Below, piece by piece: positions 21,132-21,641 of a stretch of 21,641 bases of DNA. Both the position numbers and the translations under genes were made by a program. Below the pieces are notes generated by a model, which saw only the letters and a program-made list of their open reading frames with translations, was not told the DNA's origin and searched no databases. Within the stretch, counting starts at the first letter, position 1. Every line of letters starts with the position of its first letter. Source of the DNA: a virus; IMG/VR virus record IMGVR_UViG_3300022937_000171, positions 1-21,641 of that record, one strand, 5' to 3'.

Positions 21132-21641
21132 ATGGCACATAAAATAAGAGACACATCTAAACTGGATCCAAAAACAAAAGATGCAGTTGATACACTAGAT
21201 GAAAGTGATAAAAACGGTCAAAGCATTTATCCCCACAATAAACAGAAGGTAACTTCTATTGGTCACAAGTGGGAGATGAATGAAACTGAGGGTAATGAGT
21301 ATATTAACCTCAGGCATGGATTAACTGGTGCATACATTAAGATGTTTGCTAACGGTGATGTCCAAGTTCATTCACCAGTAAGAGATGTTAATGTTATTGC
21401 TGCAAGACATGTTAACGTCAAGGCAGGATCAAAAGTTGATGTTAATCAAAAAGATTTGAGTGATCGACTTTGCATTAATGTAGTTGGTAATGCTCACCTT
21501 TTAGTAGAAGGTGATATGCATCAACATGTTAAGGGTGATAAGTTTGAGACAGTTGATGGAACTTACACTCTTAACGTTAAGAACAAATACATTATCAACG
21601 CCAATGATGCTGGCATGAAGTGCTTAGGCACTTATCAAGTT
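21132..21641 (+). CDS. gp5-type beta-helix (needle) protein, 3' truncated
   Basis: It starts two bases after the gp5 stop (TAATTATG). 170 codons are visible with no stop before the edge. The first ~45 residues are charged and flexible, followed by W-E-M-N-E-T-E-G-N-E-Y-I-N-L-R-H and strands with an alternating V/I pattern. Octapeptide repeats of the form V-x-G-x-x-x-x-x then appear (21480-21599). This is the T4 gp5 C-terminal needle signature, which punctures the outer membrane. In T4 the needle is part of gp5; here it is a separate gene. The true end is outside the window, so full length is unknown. Confidence 0.75.
   Translation, partial: MAHKIRDTSKLDPKTKDAVDTLDESDKNGQSIYPHNKQKVTSIGHKWEMNETEGNEYINLRHGLTGAYIKMFANGDVQVHSPVRDVNVIAARHVNVKAGSKVDVNQKDLSDRLCINVVGNAHLLVEGDMHQHVKGDKFETVDGTYTLNVKNKYIINANDAGMKCLGTYQV
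21480..21599 (+). repeat. Beta-helix octapeptide repeats (VxGxxxxx)
   Basis: Five consecutive 24-base units encode V-V-G-N-A-H-L-L, V-E-G-D-M-H-Q-H, V-K-G-D-K-F-E-T, V-D-G-T-Y-T-L-N and V-K-N-K-Y-I-I-N. The fifth lacks the Gly. The period is exact at 8 residues, as in the T4 gp5 needle. Confidence 0.85.

Overview
This window looks like part of the genome of a T4-like myovirus (Straboviridae-like, 'cyanomyovirus' type) that infects marine cyanobacteria. The T4 core is recognisable from the protein sequences: glutaredoxin (NrdC), gp33, gp59 and gp32, then gp53, gp48, gp4, gp54, gp26, gp51, gp27 and gp5. A cyanobacterial host is suggested by ThyX, PhoH, a DUF1825-like protein (a family I know mainly from cyanobacteria) and a small protein whose C-terminus matches the CP12 GAPDH-binding tail. 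No tRNA, CRISPR array or insertion sequence was seen.

Layout. (1) 1-117: the end of an unknown gene, an intrinsic terminator, and a perfect sigma70 promoter built into that terminator. (2) 142-6818, + strand: a tightly packed, overlapping early/middle run covering nucleotide metabolism (glutaredoxin, ThyX), PhoH, a RecB/MGME1-like nuclease, and the replication and late-transcription factors gp33, gp59 and gp32. Small unknown genes are mixed in, two of them (1586-1750 and 6702-6818) very short. gp32 has its own strong sigma70-type promoter. (3) 6931-7622, + strand: three small unknown genes. (4) 7619-10168, - strand: an inverted late block gp4 > unknown > gp48 > gp53 (DNA packaging/neck and baseplate), ending in an intrinsic terminator that lies inside the convergent neighbour. 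(5) 10204-21641, + strand: the baseplate hub and tail module. It holds gp54, gp26, gp51, two very large tape-measure-like proteins carrying different peptidoglycan hydrolases (M23 peptidase; SleB-type hydrolase), gp27, a CP12-tail protein, gp5, and a separate gp5-type beta-helix gene cut by the window edge.

How it fits together. Early/middle genes appear to be read from host-like sigma70 promoters (89-117, 5700-5728). Late genes appear to be read from T4-type late elements (CTAAATA/TATAAATA) placed 22-29 bases upstream of start codons. The two directions of late transcription start from face-to-face elements in the 35-base gap between gp4 and gp54. gp54 and gp48 are tube-initiating proteins, gp27 and gp5 form the hub, and gp26/gp51 act in hub assembly.

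The most interesting signals are three. A T_TTT_TTC slippery heptamer at the end of gp26 leads exactly into the gp51 frame, just upstream of the tape-measure-like gene, as in the lambda G/GT arrangement. A CP12-like GAPDH-binding tail sits on a small gene between the hub genes gp27 and gp5. The usual gp5 functions appear to be redistributed: no lysozyme domain is seen in gp5, hydrolases are carried by the tape-measure-like proteins, and the needle is a separate gene.
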